From CAZGHS01 sp964525495 (GTDB lineage: Bacteria; Patescibacteriota; Microgenomatia; JALYQM01): a DNA stretch of 64,000 nt. Shown here one piece after another: positions 23,583-32,451 of the stretch (position 1 is the stretch's first letter; every line of letters starts with the position of its first letter). The stretch covers positions 62,001 to 126,000 of the forward strand of contig CAZGHS010000003.1 in assembly GCA_964525495.1 (NCBI GenBank), given 5' to 3'. Both the position numbers and the translations under genes were made by a program. The notes beneath the pieces are model-generated. The model saw nothing but the letters and a program-made list of their open reading frames with translations. It made no database searches and had not been told where the DNA came from.

Positions 23583-24312
23583 CGGTTGCACTTGGAACAG
23601 GCGTTGGATCTGGTGCTAGTGGAGATGCATCTCCTGTTGTACTTGCGACTTGATATGCGGTATATGTCTTAAGATTCTCATATACATCACGTTCTGCCTT
23701 TGTGAGCACTGGAACTTCCTCAGTTTCATCTCCGGGCTTAGCTGGTAGTGGTTGATAAAAAGTGTTCATGTTGAGAGTGACGGTAAGGGTACCATCGTTG
23801 TCAGCTGCTGTTGCCGACATACTTATAGCTTCCATGTTAATTAAACGCTTACCTTTAACGATTTTTCCAAGAAAAGTTTTTAGTGACTCGTAGTTGCCTT
23901 GTATTCCTAAACTGATTGCAACATCAGGCCCTGTTTTTGATGTTGGTGCACTGTCATTTACTAATTTGCCGGGAGTTAACTGTATTCCTTGAATTGCGAC
24001 ATCACTTTCCTGTGCAATGCGCTGCAATTGGATAATTAGTGCAGGAATATCTTTTTGTGTTGGGAGTGCAATATTAACATCGGTTAACTGAGCGAGTAAA
24101 TCTGTGCGACTTTTTGATAATGCATCTAAGGTTTCAATTTTTGTATCGAGCATTGTTTGCTTACTTTGCTCATCTGCAATTTGGGTTTGTGTTTGAAGAA
24201 TATTTGCTATCTTAGGTTGAACCCAGATCATAGCTATTGCTAGAACCACTAAAATTGAAATTACAGGTAAAACTAAATACAGACTTTTATTTAATGTTTT
24301 ATTGTCTTTCAT
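23533..24312 (-). CDS. pilO: Type IV pilus inner-membrane platform protein PilO-like
   Basis: 259 aa. One membrane helix (about residues 9-30), then a coiled-coil region, then a ferredoxin-like domain (about 80-190), the PilO layout. The last 50 or so residues are a Pro/Ser/Thr/Ala tail (PTPVPSATATPSEAP) unlike classic PilO. It aligns the pilus motor with the outer part of the machine. It overlaps pilN by 4 bp at its start and trmD by 50 bp at its end. Confidence 0.85.
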   Translation of the reverse strand: MKDNKTLNKSLYLVLPVISILVVLAIAMIWVQPKIANILQTQTQIADEQSKQTMLDTKIETLDALSKSRTDLLAQLTDVNIALPTQKDIPALIIQLQRIAQESDVAIQGIQLTPGKLVNDSAPTSKTGPDVAISLGIQGNYESLKTFLGKIVKGKRLINMEAISMSATAADNDGTLTVTLNMNTFYQPLPAKPGDETEEVPVLTKAERDVYENLKTYTAYQVASTTGDASPLAPDPTPVPSATATPSEAPETSPSARPL

Positions 24313-24872
24313 TGCTGTTCCTCAACTTTCTTTATGTTCATCGACAATGTGAATTGTAGCGTTCCATCTTTTGCTGTAGCTACGCTGCCTAGGTTGATGT
24401 CATCAAAGAATCGAGCTCCTTTTTCTTGATTTAGAATATTCCCAATGTAGTTATTAAAACTGGCAGAATCATTTGCTTTTCCACTTACTGCTACTTTTCT
24501 TGTTTTATCAATTGCGATGCTTTGAATTGAGATTCCTGAGTCAGGTAAAACTGACTGTAAGTTTTCGAAGTCTGCTTTGTAATCTTTTGCTTCAGCAATT
24601 ATATTTCCAGATGCAGTAAGTTTTGCTTTAATACTACGCTGCATAAGTTCGACATCAGCATAGGTACGGACGGTTTCACGCAATTTATCATTTTCGGTTT
24701 GTAAGCCCTTTAGGACTTGTCCTAGAGTAATGTCTATTGTGAATGCACCGAGCAACGCAATAGCTCCGACGATAAGGATTGCTAAACTCGTTATCGTTAA
24801 AAGTTTTTGCCTTTTGCTCTCTTTCTCTTCATTAAGCGTAATGTCCGGCAATAAATTGATATCTTTGGCCAT
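24309..24872 (-). CDS. pilN: Type IV pilus assembly protein PilN-like
   Basis: 187 aa. Short cytoplasmic N-terminus with INLLPDI, the conserved motif that docks into PilM, one membrane helix (about residues 25-50), a coiled coil and a C-terminal alpha/beta domain. Follows pilM by 8 bp and overlaps pilO by 4 bp, so the three form one translational unit. Confidence 0.88.
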   Translation of the reverse strand: MAKDINLLPDITLNEEKESKRQKLLTITSLAILIVGAIALLGAFTIDITLGQVLKGLQTENDKLRETVRTYADVELMQRSIKAKLTASGNIIAEAKDYKADFENLQSVLPDSGISIQSIAIDKTRKVAVSGKANDSASFNNYIGNILNQEKGARFFDDINLGSVATAKDGTLQFTLSMNIKKVEEQQ

Positions 24873-24880
24873 AGTTTCTC

Positions 24881-25915
24881 CTATAATTCTTTAAGTGCAA
24901 GTCCTACCGCTACTGAGTACACTGGTGCATCTTCTCCGAGTTGAGCTTCGATGCTTGGGTCTTTTTTGATATTAAACCAAGGGTCGCCGATTTGCGCTTC
25001 GATTCCGAGGGCGTTTGCTAGGAAAATAAGGAAACCTGGTAGCTTTGCTGTACCACCTGATAACACAACACGCTTAACTTGATCATTTGTATTTCTTGAT
25101 TGATAGAATCCTACTGCTTTTTTGATTTCATTAATTATCAATTCAAACGTAGGCTTGATTGCACTCATTACTTTTCCTTCTAGTTGATCTTCTACCAGCC
25201 CGTACATTTTTTTGTATTGATCGGCTTGGTCAAATGCAATTCCTAAATCTGATGCTATTGCTCGAGTTAACACGTTCCCGCCGGATGCAATCGAACGGGT
25301 AAAACTCACCATGCCACCGCGAATAATACTTAGATCTGTACTCGTTGATCCAGTTGAAATGATCATTGTGGTAGGGGAGTATGGATTGTTTCCTACGAGC
25401 GATCGTGCTTGAGCAAGCATGTCTGTTTCCATTGCAATTGGTTTTAAATCTGCTTTTCGCAATATATTTGTATATTTATCAATAATTGTTAAAGGAGCTG
25501 CGACAAGCAAGATTTCTGTTTTGGTATTCTTTTCTTTGTCTCCTTTAGTAAGGATTTGCCATCGCAGAGACACTTCGTTAAGCGGACGAGGAATATATTG
25601 TTCGCTTTCAAATTGAATAGCTGTAGGAAGCTCTTTATCAGACATTGGAGGCATCTCGATAACACGAGTGAATATCTGTGACTCAGGGAGAGACACTACA
25701 ACCTGATTTGTATTGACGCGCGTCTCTTTAACTAATCTTTTTATAATTTCTACAATTGCGTCTTTGTCAAAATCAGCTTCAGAGCTCATACCGTTACCGG
25801 GAGTAGGAGCTACTCCATATGCAATGAGTTTACTTGTTTGATTTTCTTTTTGGAGGTGTACTAATTTGATACTTGAATCACCAATATCAAGACCAAAAAA
25901 AACTTTGTTTGCCAT
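24881..25915 (-). CDS. pilM: Type IV pilus assembly ATPase-fold protein PilM
   Basis: Actin-like cytoplasmic protein, 344 aa. FGLDIGDSSIKLVHL is the phosphate-1 motif; a second phosphate-type loop (IISTGSTSTDLSII) and VVLSGGTAKLPGF follow. It binds the PilN N-terminus. AAAGGAAATACGA provides a ribosome site, and the gene has its own TTGACA promoter, so pilMNO is expressed separately from the pilin genes. Confidence 0.93.
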   Translation of the reverse strand: MANKVFFGLDIGDSSIKLVHLQKENQTSKLIAYGVAPTPGNGMSSEADFDKDAIVEIIKRLVKETRVNTNQVVVSLPESQIFTRVIEMPPMSDKELPTAIQFESEQYIPRPLNEVSLRWQILTKGDKEKNTKTEILLVAAPLTIIDKYTNILRKADLKPIAMETDMLAQARSLVGNNPYSPTTMIISTGSTSTDLSIIRGGMVSFTRSIASGGNVLTRAIASDLGIAFDQADQYKKMYGLVEDQLEGKVMSAIKPTFELIINEIKKAVGFYQSRNTNDQVKRVVLSGGTAKLPGFLIFLANALGIEAQIGDPWFNIKKDPSIEAQLGEDAPVYSVAVGLALKEL

Positions 25916-25939
25916 TCGTATTTCCTTTCTTCTTCTAAT

Positions 25940-25969
25940 AGCATAGGTGAGTTAGTAAGGTAGTGTCAA
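25940..25969 (-). promoter_or_regulatory. pilMNO promoter
   Basis: On the minus strand a perfect TTGACA (25969-25964), 18 bp, TATGCT (25945-25940). It lies just after the stop of the upstream adhesin-like gene. Confidence 0.7.
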
Positions 25970-25972
25970 GAT

Positions 25973-27409
25973 CTAGTAGGGAGTGTACTCTTTCCAGGTT
26001 ATGGTTGTTGCAATACGCATTAATGACGTTAATGTTGTATTAAAGAACACACCCGGACTAAATACAATGCGTTCGGCGGGCGTTGTAAGGTTGTTTGAGT
26101 TACTTAAAGAGCGCGTGAGATGAATTCCTTGGTTTGCAAATATGCTTCCGGTGATGAGTAGTTGATTACTGCTGTTGCCATTGTAAGAAGAGTCAAATTC
26201 TCCGTCGATAAAATAGATTCCGTCAGCTCTCGTTACAGAATTTCTAATACCTACGTTTCCTGAAACTATCCAAACAATATGACTTGATGGATGTAATTGT
26301 ATATTTCCGTCAATAAAGAGGTCGCCATTTATGAACACAACGAGTGCAATGTTTTGAGCAGTAGATAATTGAGCAGGTATATAGGAGCTATTTACTGCTG
26401 TATCGTTGCCTATAAATACTGTCGAACCGAGTGTTGTGGGAATAGAAGAAGGGAAAGGTTGTGCTGAGCCTCCAAATTTATTGTAGAAGGTTGAATAGAT
26501 GGATTGCGAGGTGATCTCGTAATCTTTTATATTCCACCCCTGGGTGGAGGTGAAGTTGTTAATAGTATCAGTTGCGGTAATGACTATCCCTGTTGCAGCC
26601 GGTCCATTTTCTGTAAGCATGTCTATTGGTCCATTTGAATAAATATCTCCTCCTGATGTTTGTATCCACGGAGCCATAAGGGCATATTGTTTAGTGGATT
26701 GGAGTCCCGCCATGTCTTTGACTCTTATTCTAATATATTTTGTCTCTGACCAATTGCTGTTGCAGTAGTCAGTGGAAGGAATAGTAATTGTGCCAGTGGG
26801 AGTACCAGGAGTACTTGGTGAAATACTGGCTGCCCTCCATTGATTGTCGTTCCATGTGGAGTTGCACTGCGTTAAATTTGAATAGTATCCCCAGGTACTA
26901 CCACCATCAACGCTGTATTGAAATTCTGCTGATGTGTTATCTAAACCTGAGGTTACATCTGATACTGTGATGGAAATGGTGAAGGTGTGAGCATTACCCG
27001 AATTGGTTAGCGTAAAGTTTGACCAGTTTTTAGGTGCGAGTAGGTCAATTTTATAATTAAATGTTTTGGTTGCTTCTGTTATATTGGCCGTGTCCTTTGC
27101 AAAAAAATTAAATACATGTTGGCCTTGCGCTATGAGTGTTCTTGTCGTGGGGTTAGACAAACTTACTGTCTGCGGATCACTATCTATCCAATGTGTGATT
27201 GATTCTACGGGACTAGTGCCTGGCGTGGCTGTTAGAGTAATAGGAACTGCACTAATATACCAACTATTGTTTCCCATTTCAGCTGATGCATCGATAGAGT
27301 AGTTAGTTGTGGGCGGTGATGCGGAGAAGGAATTTACCGGTATTAAGGCAAATAATATTAATAGTGTTCCTACTATTTTTAATGTCGTTTTTGTATGTAA
27401 ATGTGACAT
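25973..27409 (-). CDS. Putative surface adhesin of the pilus locus
   Basis: 478 aa, exported: signal peptide at residues 1-29 (hydrophobic core TLLILFALIPVNSFSA). The first half looks like two Ig/cadherin-type beta domains (KIDLLAPKNWSNF, SVDGGSTWGYYS, IRIRVKDMAGLQS). The second half, from SGGDIYSNGPIDM, is rich in short beta repeats (IVWIVSGNVGIRNS) resembling polymer-forming surface domains. It starts 2 nt after the stop of the PilX-like gene, so the two are coupled. A tip or surface adhesin is inferred from location, not from a known family. Confidence 0.6.
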   Translation of the reverse strand: MSHLHTKTTLKIVGTLLILFALIPVNSFSASPPTTNYSIDASAEMGNNSWYISAVPITLTATPGTSPVESITHWIDSDPQTVSLSNPTTRTLIAQGQHVFNFFAKDTANITEATKTFNYKIDLLAPKNWSNFTLTNSGNAHTFTISITVSDVTSGLDNTSAEFQYSVDGGSTWGYYSNLTQCNSTWNDNQWRAASISPSTPGTPTGTITIPSTDYCNSNWSETKYIRIRVKDMAGLQSTKQYALMAPWIQTSGGDIYSNGPIDMLTENGPAATGIVITATDTINNFTSTQGWNIKDYEITSQSIYSTFYNKFGGSAQPFPSSIPTTLGSTVFIGNDTAVNSSYIPAQLSTAQNIALVVFINGDLFIDGNIQLHPSSHIVWIVSGNVGIRNSVTRADGIYFIDGEFDSSYNGNSSNQLLITGSIFANQGIHLTRSLSNSNNLTTPAERIVFSPGVFFNTTLTSLMRIATTITWKEYTPY

Positions 27410-27411
27410 TG

Positions 27412-28404
27412 TTATTCATTTTTTTCTAGAGGCTGGTCACTACCGTTAAAGAGCACAAAATCAAATACTCCTGGGAGTGTTGGGTAAGACTGATATACTC
27501 GAATTTTGCGTATAACGTCGCCAGCATTGCCTGTTGATTCGATTACTTGGCCTTGAGCAGGCAACACTGCATCACCAGGGTCAACAGCAATGTCGTGTGA
27601 TGTTGTATTGTATAGAGGTTTTAATCTCATTAGTAGGTATTTTCGTCCTGTAGACGAGGCTGATGCAAGTCTCAGTGATTTTCTAAAGTTATAATTCTTT
27701 GTCCCTTGAGAGGTGTTAGTTAAAGGGAAATTTCCCGAAGTAAGGTTAGCACCTGATTGGTTACAGATAGTTGAATCAGCTGTTGATACTGCGTTACTGA
27801 AGTTATTTGATGTACTTCGTGTTTGGTAAGGATCATATGCACATTTTTCGACTTGAAATGCATTTGCGTTGTCGCGATAGAGGAGAGTAACTTCGAGAGC
27901 AGGGGTTGATGCATTAGGAGCACCACCGGTCGGAGTTCCCCAATAGATAGTTATATCTCTGTTTGCGCATTCATTAAAATAGTTTGTTCCACTTGGGCAA
28001 GAAACAACTGGAAACGTAGAGGAATTTCTGTATGATTCATAGTTGAATAACCAAACTTGAGATGCCTCATCCTTTTTAAATGGGTTAGGAAACATGAACG
28101 GTTCGTCAGTGTTTCCTTGAGTGGATGTATTTGTTTGATATGTTGATTGATTTGCACCAGTTGCACCAAGACCTTGTGTCCCTGTTCCTGTGACTGTTCC
28201 ACCAGGGCGTAACGCTTCTTCAATGCCAGCTTCCGCTGCTGAATATGCACGGTTTGCGTTTTCTGTATTAGTGGATAGACGTGTATTTGTGATAGTTCTA
28301 GAGATAAGGGATAATCCTACGGTAAGAGCGATAACAAGTACGAGCATTACTACTATTACCATTTGGCCGGACTGATCTGTTAAGTATTTTTTTAAATTTT
28401 TCAT
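27412..28404 (-). CDS. PilX-like minor pilus protein
   Basis: 330 aa. N-terminus with one long hydrophobic helix (about 13-35, GQMVIVVMLVLVIALTVGLS) followed by NRAYSAAEAGIEEAL, the signature of PilX_N-type proteins. No classic prepilin GFTLIE. The rest is a large beta-rich, Ser/Thr-rich head. It sits among the pseudopilins and is likely part of the pilus-tip or priming complex. Confidence 0.75.
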   Translation of the reverse strand: MKNLKKYLTDQSGQMVIVVMLVLVIALTVGLSLISRTITNTRLSTNTENANRAYSAAEAGIEEALRPGGTVTGTGTQGLGATGANQSTYQTNTSTQGNTDEPFMFPNPFKKDEASQVWLFNYESYRNSSTFPVVSCPSGTNYFNECANRDITIYWGTPTGGAPNASTPALEVTLLYRDNANAFQVEKCAYDPYQTRSTSNNFSNAVSTADSTICNQSGANLTSGNFPLTNTSQGTKNYNFRKSLRLASASSTGRKYLLMRLKPLYNTTSHDIAVDPGDAVLPAQGQVIESTGNAGDVIRKIRVYQSYPTLPGVFDFVLFNGSDQPLEKNE

Positions 28405-28410
28405 AACTAT

Positions 28411-28416
28411 ATTTTA
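28411..28416 (-). promoter_or_regulatory. -10 element before the PilX-like gene
   Basis: TAAAAT on the minus strand, 6 nt before ATG 28404; no Shine-Dalgarno. Could give an internal leaderless transcript for the last two genes of the pilin cluster. Confidence 0.4.
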
Positions 28417-28440
28417 GTGTGCATATATTTTTATAAATAA

Positions 28441-29208
28441 TCAATAGCTTCTTAATGATATTGTTAAATCAAACGGTACCTCCGCCAACGAATCTGTACG
28501 ACTTGAGGCATTTATGCCTTGTACAAGGGTATATTTGATTGATACAAGTGATGGTTTGTTTGGGGTAGTTCGTATGCTGATGATAGGGTAGTTTGATGAA
28601 GTAGTTGGGTTAATGGTTGGTCTTAAACTCACACCACTTTGTTTTTCGGTATTGGTAATAACTTGTCCGATGGTAGCTGCATTTATTGGTATTCCTACTG
28701 TATTTTTAAGAATGCCATCAGGCAGCAGAGAAGTGTCTTCGACAAGTCGAATATTGCCGTTGCATGATATCGGGTTAGTTGAAGAGTCTTGGTCTGATGC
28801 TAAAAACGGGACACTTCCGCATTCACGATCGTGTTCAGTATTAAACTGTATCTTAGTATATCCACCATTCGTGGCAGGGTTTTTTACTATAATTGCACAA
28901 ATATTTCCATCAGTAGGGGTGGTACATGTTTCCTCCGATGAAAACAAATCTGAATTTACCCAGTTCCATGGCTGGTTGTACGGTTTGCTACCAATGGCAA
29001 CCACTGATTCCGCATTTCTGACGAATCGTTCAATTTTGTTAAGGGAGGTCTCGCCATTTTGTTTTACCTCGGTAATAATATTTCCTTTGTTGGATGCTTT
29101 GATGATTTGTACAAAAATGTCAGAGGTAATGCCTGCAATAATACCGATAATTGCTATAACTACGAGCATTTCGATCAATGAAAAGCCTTGTTCGTTTGTA
29201 TTCTTCAT
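28441..29208 (-). CDS. Pseudopilin (PilW/PulJ-like)
   Basis: 255 aa from ATG 29208, giving the short leader MKNTNEQ before the cleavage motif G-FSLIEMLVV. An upstream ATG (29220) would lengthen the leader and overlap the previous gene by 10 bp. After the hydrophobic helix a globular head of about 220 aa follows, larger than in a major pilin, in the size range of PilW/PulJ minor pilins. Confidence 0.82.
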   Translation of the reverse strand: MKNTNEQGFSLIEMLVVIAIIGIIAGITSDIFVQIIKASNKGNIITEVKQNGETSLNKIERFVRNAESVVAIGSKPYNQPWNWVNSDLFSSEETCTTPTDGNICAIIVKNPATNGGYTKIQFNTEHDRECGSVPFLASDQDSSTNPISCNGNIRLVEDTSLLPDGILKNTVGIPINAATIGQVITNTEKQSGVSLRPTINPTTSSNYPIISIRTTPNKPSLVSIKYTLVQGINASSRTDSLAEVPFDLTISLRSY

Positions 29209-29210
29209 AT

Positions 29211-29720
29211 TTATTGCCATTCTGTTAATAAAGTATTAGCTTCAGCTTTATGATCGCCCTTACCATCACTCCATGCTACCTGTATGTAAATTGTTTTTCT
29301 ATTAACATTACTGCCATCGTCTGCAATTCGAATTTTTCGTCTAAAAATTGTCTCTATTAATTCGTCGTTGTTGTCATTACAATCGCTGCGTAGTCTGAGA
29401 GAGAGAATGTTGTCATTTAGGTTATAACATCGCCCGCTTGCTCCAATATTCGTAGACCATAGGGTGGACCACATTGTCCCTGTTGCAGGATCGTTGTCTG
29501 TATCATTAATATCGTTGTCTTGATCTCGGACGGCACGTACCAGTTCAAGCGACCTTTGTGCGATGCGCGTGGCTTGGTTTTGATTTTTAGCAAATTGCGC
29601 TTCACGTACTGCGCTAATAGTTGCTGATGTAAACGCCAGGACTACTATGATTGCGATACTGAGAGAAATAATAACCTCTACGAGTGATTGTCCTTTTTCG
29701 TTACGCAAAATAGATTTCAT
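29211..29720 (-). CDS. Pseudopilin (PilV/PulI-like)
   Basis: 169 aa. Prepilin start MKSILRNEKGQSLVEVIISLSIAIIVV: cleavage after Gly, with QSLVE in place of FTLIE, as in PilV-type minor pilins. Head domain contains several Asp/Asn-rich loops. It lies 2 bp (or a 10-bp overlap, depending on start) from the next pseudopilin. Confidence 0.8.
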   Translation of the reverse strand: MKSILRNEKGQSLVEVIISLSIAIIVVLAFTSATISAVREAQFAKNQNQATRIAQRSLELVRAVRDQDNDINDTDNDPATGTMWSTLWSTNIGASGRCYNLNDNILSLRLRSDCNDNNDELIETIFRRKIRIADDGSNVNRKTIYIQVAWSDGKGDHKAEANTLLTEWQ

Positions 29721-29776
29721 AGTAGATATATGTTACTTGTATCTTAATTTTAATGTCAACAATGGGAGCAAGGAGC

Positions 29777-30367
29777 TTACGGATCAGATACGGTGAAATT
29801 TGAGTTGGTTTGCACTGTTCCGTGAGGTGTGCTAGTGCCCGAGGTGTCTGCGCTCCCAATATTGCAGCGTGTAGTAGATGCTGCGTCACAGGAAACTCCA
29901 CTCCAGGCAGTAGCCCCTGCAACGTTGCAATATTTATCTACATCGTTTGCATTTTCTAATCGAGCGTATAAGTTAAATCGTCTACGTCGTGTTGGTGCGG
30001 TAACCTGCTCTGTACAGTAGTAGTATTGGTATACATTGCCTGATGTATTGGAATTTCTTGGGTCTTTAGGAATGCTCTTAATATATACATCTGTTGTAAC
30101 AACAGGATCCGTTAAGACTCCTGAGTTAAATGAAAATGTACCACCTGATCCGCTACCAATATCAGGATATTGATTGTTTTGAGAATAATACATCTCAAGT
30201 CCCTGAGCAATTGTTTTTAAGTCTGCTTTTCTTCGACCGTCACGTGCCCTTGCTTGAGCAATTGTTAAATTGGATGTGATAAGCGTTGTCAAGATTCCAA
30301 TGATACCTATTACTACGAGTAATTCGATAAGGGTGAACCCGTGAGACTGCTTTTCTGTTTTATTCAT
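29777..30367 (-). CDS. Type IV pilin-like protein
   Basis: 196 aa. Leader MNKTEKQSHG then FTLIELLVVIGIIGIL, the class III signal cut by PilD. The GRRKADLKTIAQGLEMYY region after the helix is typical of CPR and Gram-positive pilins. The head has four cysteines (CTEQ, CNVAG, SCDA, RCNIG) that may form disulfides. Start is 1 nt after the previous pilin gene's stop. Confidence 0.88.
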   Translation of the reverse strand: MNKTEKQSHGFTLIELLVVIGIIGILTTLITSNLTIAQARARDGRRKADLKTIAQGLEMYYSQNNQYPDIGSGSGGTFSFNSGVLTDPVVTTDVYIKSIPKDPRNSNTSGNVYQYYYCTEQVTAPTRRRRFNLYARLENANDVDKYCNVAGATAWSGVSCDAASTTRCNIGSADTSGTSTPHGTVQTNSNFTVSDP

Positions 30368-30368
30368 A

Positions 30369-30830
30369 TTATGGATTAACTACTGTGTATGTTCTGTTAC
30401 CATTGTTTGCTGTACCATTGCTTCCGCACGAAGTGTTCGTCCACGTTCCAATAGCGTCAGTGAGATTTTCTAAACAAGCTCGCATAGTGTAGACTGTGCC
30501 GCTTGATGCGTATGTATAAACGAAAACTCCTGTTCCGCGAGGATCGTCTGGAAGTACTCTAATATAATTGGGAACGAGTGGTGTACCAAGAGCAGTGAAC
30601 TGCGCGGCAGATGGAACAGTTGTATTGGTAGATACTGGATAGCTGCCTGTGTCTATTCTAAATTGCTCTAAACCGTCACGAACAATCTTTAAATCATTCT
30701 TTCTTTCTGCGTCACGAGCACGACCTTGTGCACTATTAAAGTTGCCGAGAGCCAAGCTAGCGAGAATGCCGATAATTGCTATGACTACGAGTAATTCAAT
30801 AAGTGTGAAACCTTTAGATAGATTTTTCAT
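30369..30830 (-). CDS. Type IV pilin-like protein
   Basis: 153 aa. Leader MKNLSKG, then FTLIELLVVIAIIGILASLALGNF; after the helix ARDAERKNDLKIVRDGLEQF, closely related to the neighbouring pilin, so the pair probably arose by duplication. Two cysteines (about residues 118 and 133) form a likely C-terminal disulfide loop. TGAGGT supplies a ribosome site. Confidence 0.88.
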   Translation of the reverse strand: MKNLSKGFTLIELLVVIAIIGILASLALGNFNSAQGRARDAERKNDLKIVRDGLEQFRIDTGSYPVSTNTTVPSAAQFTALGTPLVPNYIRVLPDDPRGTGVFVYTYASSGTVYTMRACLENLTDAIGTWTNTSCGSNGTANNGNRTYTVVNP

Positions 30831-30836
30831 AGTTAA

Positions 30837-31766
30837 TTACCTCAATGATTGTCCTAATATATCAACTGTATACCAACTGAATAATTGATTGCCAAAGAAC
30901 ATAACAATAAAGCATGCAATTATTAAGAATGGACCGAAAGGAATCGTCTGCTTTACCTTTCTTCGTTGTGCTATAACCAGTATGATGCTAACGAATGCGC
31001 CTGTCAAGAATCCTAAGAAGATTGCTACTACCATATTAGGCCAACCAGTTAGTAATCCTATTAGAAAACCTAATTTTAGATCACCTCCACCCATTCCTCG
31101 TCCTTTCGTTACTACTATAAGTAAGAGGAAAAATAATCCGATAGCTATACTTCCTGCAATTGTTTGTAGAAAGGTGTTGGTTGCAAAGGTAGCTAAGTTG
31201 GTGACCATACCTGCTTCAATTAATTTTTTCCCAAATTCGGATCCTTGCAACTGAATATAGTAGGTAGCTGTATAGTACATAATAACGATGACTTTGTATG
31301 ATAGAACAAACACAATTGTCGGCAGGAGGATTCTGTCGTAGAGCATTCCATATTTAAAGTCTGTGATAAATAGTGCGATAAGAGGTATCGATACTACGAA
31401 GTAAAAGAGAAGGGGAATGGTAGGTCCAAAATCTAAAATATGAATTGCATTATTCATGTAGTCAGCATAGGTGAATCTGTACGAGGTAACTAAAAGGTAT
31501 ACGGTTGTAAAGATAAGGGCAGTAGCTATTTCGATAATGATGTATTGATTGGATAGTTTTACTTTACAGTATGCACAGCGACCTTTGTTTTTTAGGAAAC
31601 TTATTATCGGTATTAAATCCTGAGGTTGTAGTTTCTTGTTGCAGCTTTCGCAGTAAGATCTTCCTTTGATGCTTTCTTTACGCGCTGTTCTTTCTGCTAA
31701 TACATTGATAAAACTACCGATTGCTGCGCCTAATATAAATACAAAAGGGAGGAGTATTAACTGCAT
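30837..31766 (-). CDS. pilD: Prepilin peptidase / N-methyltransferase
   Basis: Family A24 aspartic protease, 309 aa, cleaves prepilin leaders and methylates the new N-terminus. N-terminal domain with two CxxC pairs (CESCNKK, CAYCKV). Catalytic aspartates in ITDFKYGMLYDRI and GRGMGGGDLKLGF (GxGD motif). About eight membrane segments. It processes the pilins encoded around it. Confidence 0.94.
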   Translation of the reverse strand: MQLILLPFVFILGAAIGSFINVLAERTARKESIKGRSYCESCNKKLQPQDLIPIISFLKNKGRCAYCKVKLSNQYIIIEIATALIFTTVYLLVTSYRFTYADYMNNAIHILDFGPTIPLLFYFVVSIPLIALFITDFKYGMLYDRILLPTIVFVLSYKVIVIMYYTATYYIQLQGSEFGKKLIEAGMVTNLATFATNTFLQTIAGSIAIGLFFLLLIVVTKGRGMGGGDLKLGFLIGLLTGWPNMVVAIFLGFLTGAFVSIILVIAQRRKVKQTIPFGPFLIIACFIVMFFGNQLFSWYTVDILGQSLR

Positions 31767-31790
31767 ATGCTTTTTACAGTAACATAAAAA

Positions 31791-31835
31791 AAAATCGTAT
31801 ACAACATTGCTGAAGTATACGATTTTCTTGTAATT
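31791..31835 (-). terminator. Terminator after the PilA-like gene
   Basis: AAAATCGTATAC (31791-31802) and GTATACGATTTT (31815-31826) are perfect 12-bp arms. Read on the minus strand the hairpin is followed by nine Ts, ending transcripts that come from pilB-pilT-pilC-pilin and separating them from pilD. Confidence 0.88.
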
Positions 31836-31846
31836 CCTTTTAAGAA

Positions 31847-32416
31847 TTAAATCAAAGTCAAACCAGGAGCTGTTCCTGTTTCGAAAATGTTATCACTGTT
31901 TCCGCCGTCACCGTTTAACTTGGTGAGATTTTGTGTGCTTTCGAGATATGTATTTAGCTCGTAAGTAGCGTCTGCTGCGGATCTAAAACTGTATGCTGCT
32001 ACTGCTGTTAATCTGCTTGTAGTACAACCTGTACCACCATTGCATGCAACTGTTGTTGATGCGTTGATTGGATCAATTGGGAGAGTAGAGAGGAATTGTG
32101 TTAAATCGAATGTTCCTCCTGACGCACCTAACCACCCTGTGCCTGCTGCACTTCGTCCACGTCCATCGTTGGATAGACATGCTGTTGTACATGGTAATGT
32201 TATAGCTCCAGTTTGCTGTGCAATAGCTGAATCAACCGCTTTACGCAATGTGCTTAAATCTTGAAGACGTCCAGAGTCTCGACTTCTTCTTAAGAGTTCA
32301 GCTGGATTGATAGCGAGCAACACGACTGCTGCGAGAACACCGATAATAGCAATAACAACCAATAACTCAATAAGAGTGAAACCTTTGTTTGCTCTTGTAT
32401 CTATTGTTGCGATCAT
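31847..32416 (-). CDS. Probable major type IV pilin
   Basis: 189 aa. Leader MIATIDTRANKG, then FTLIELLVVIAIIGVLAAVVLLAIN; head with ARRSRDSGRLQDL-like stretch (LLRRSRDSGRLQDLSTLR) and two pairs of cysteines (CTTACL, CNGGTGC). It has its own strong ribosome site (GGAAGGGGGGTG) and terminator and follows the motor genes directly, so it is the best candidate for the major pilin. Confidence 0.85.
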   Translation of the reverse strand: MIATIDTRANKGFTLIELLVVIAIIGVLAAVVLLAINPAELLRRSRDSGRLQDLSTLRKAVDSAIAQQTGAITLPCTTACLSNDGRGRSAAGTGWLGASGGTFDLTQFLSTLPIDPINASTTVACNGGTGCTTSRLTAVAAYSFRSAADATYELNTYLESTQNLTKLNGDGGNSDNIFETGTAPGLTLI

Positions 32417-32451
32417 AGTATTAGTTTCACCCCCCTTCCAAAAAGCGTTTT

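Noticed and set aside
28613..29239. 208-aa plus-strand frame
   Set aside because: It is antisense to a pseudopilin gene with a clear prepilin signal; no promoter or ribosome site of its own.
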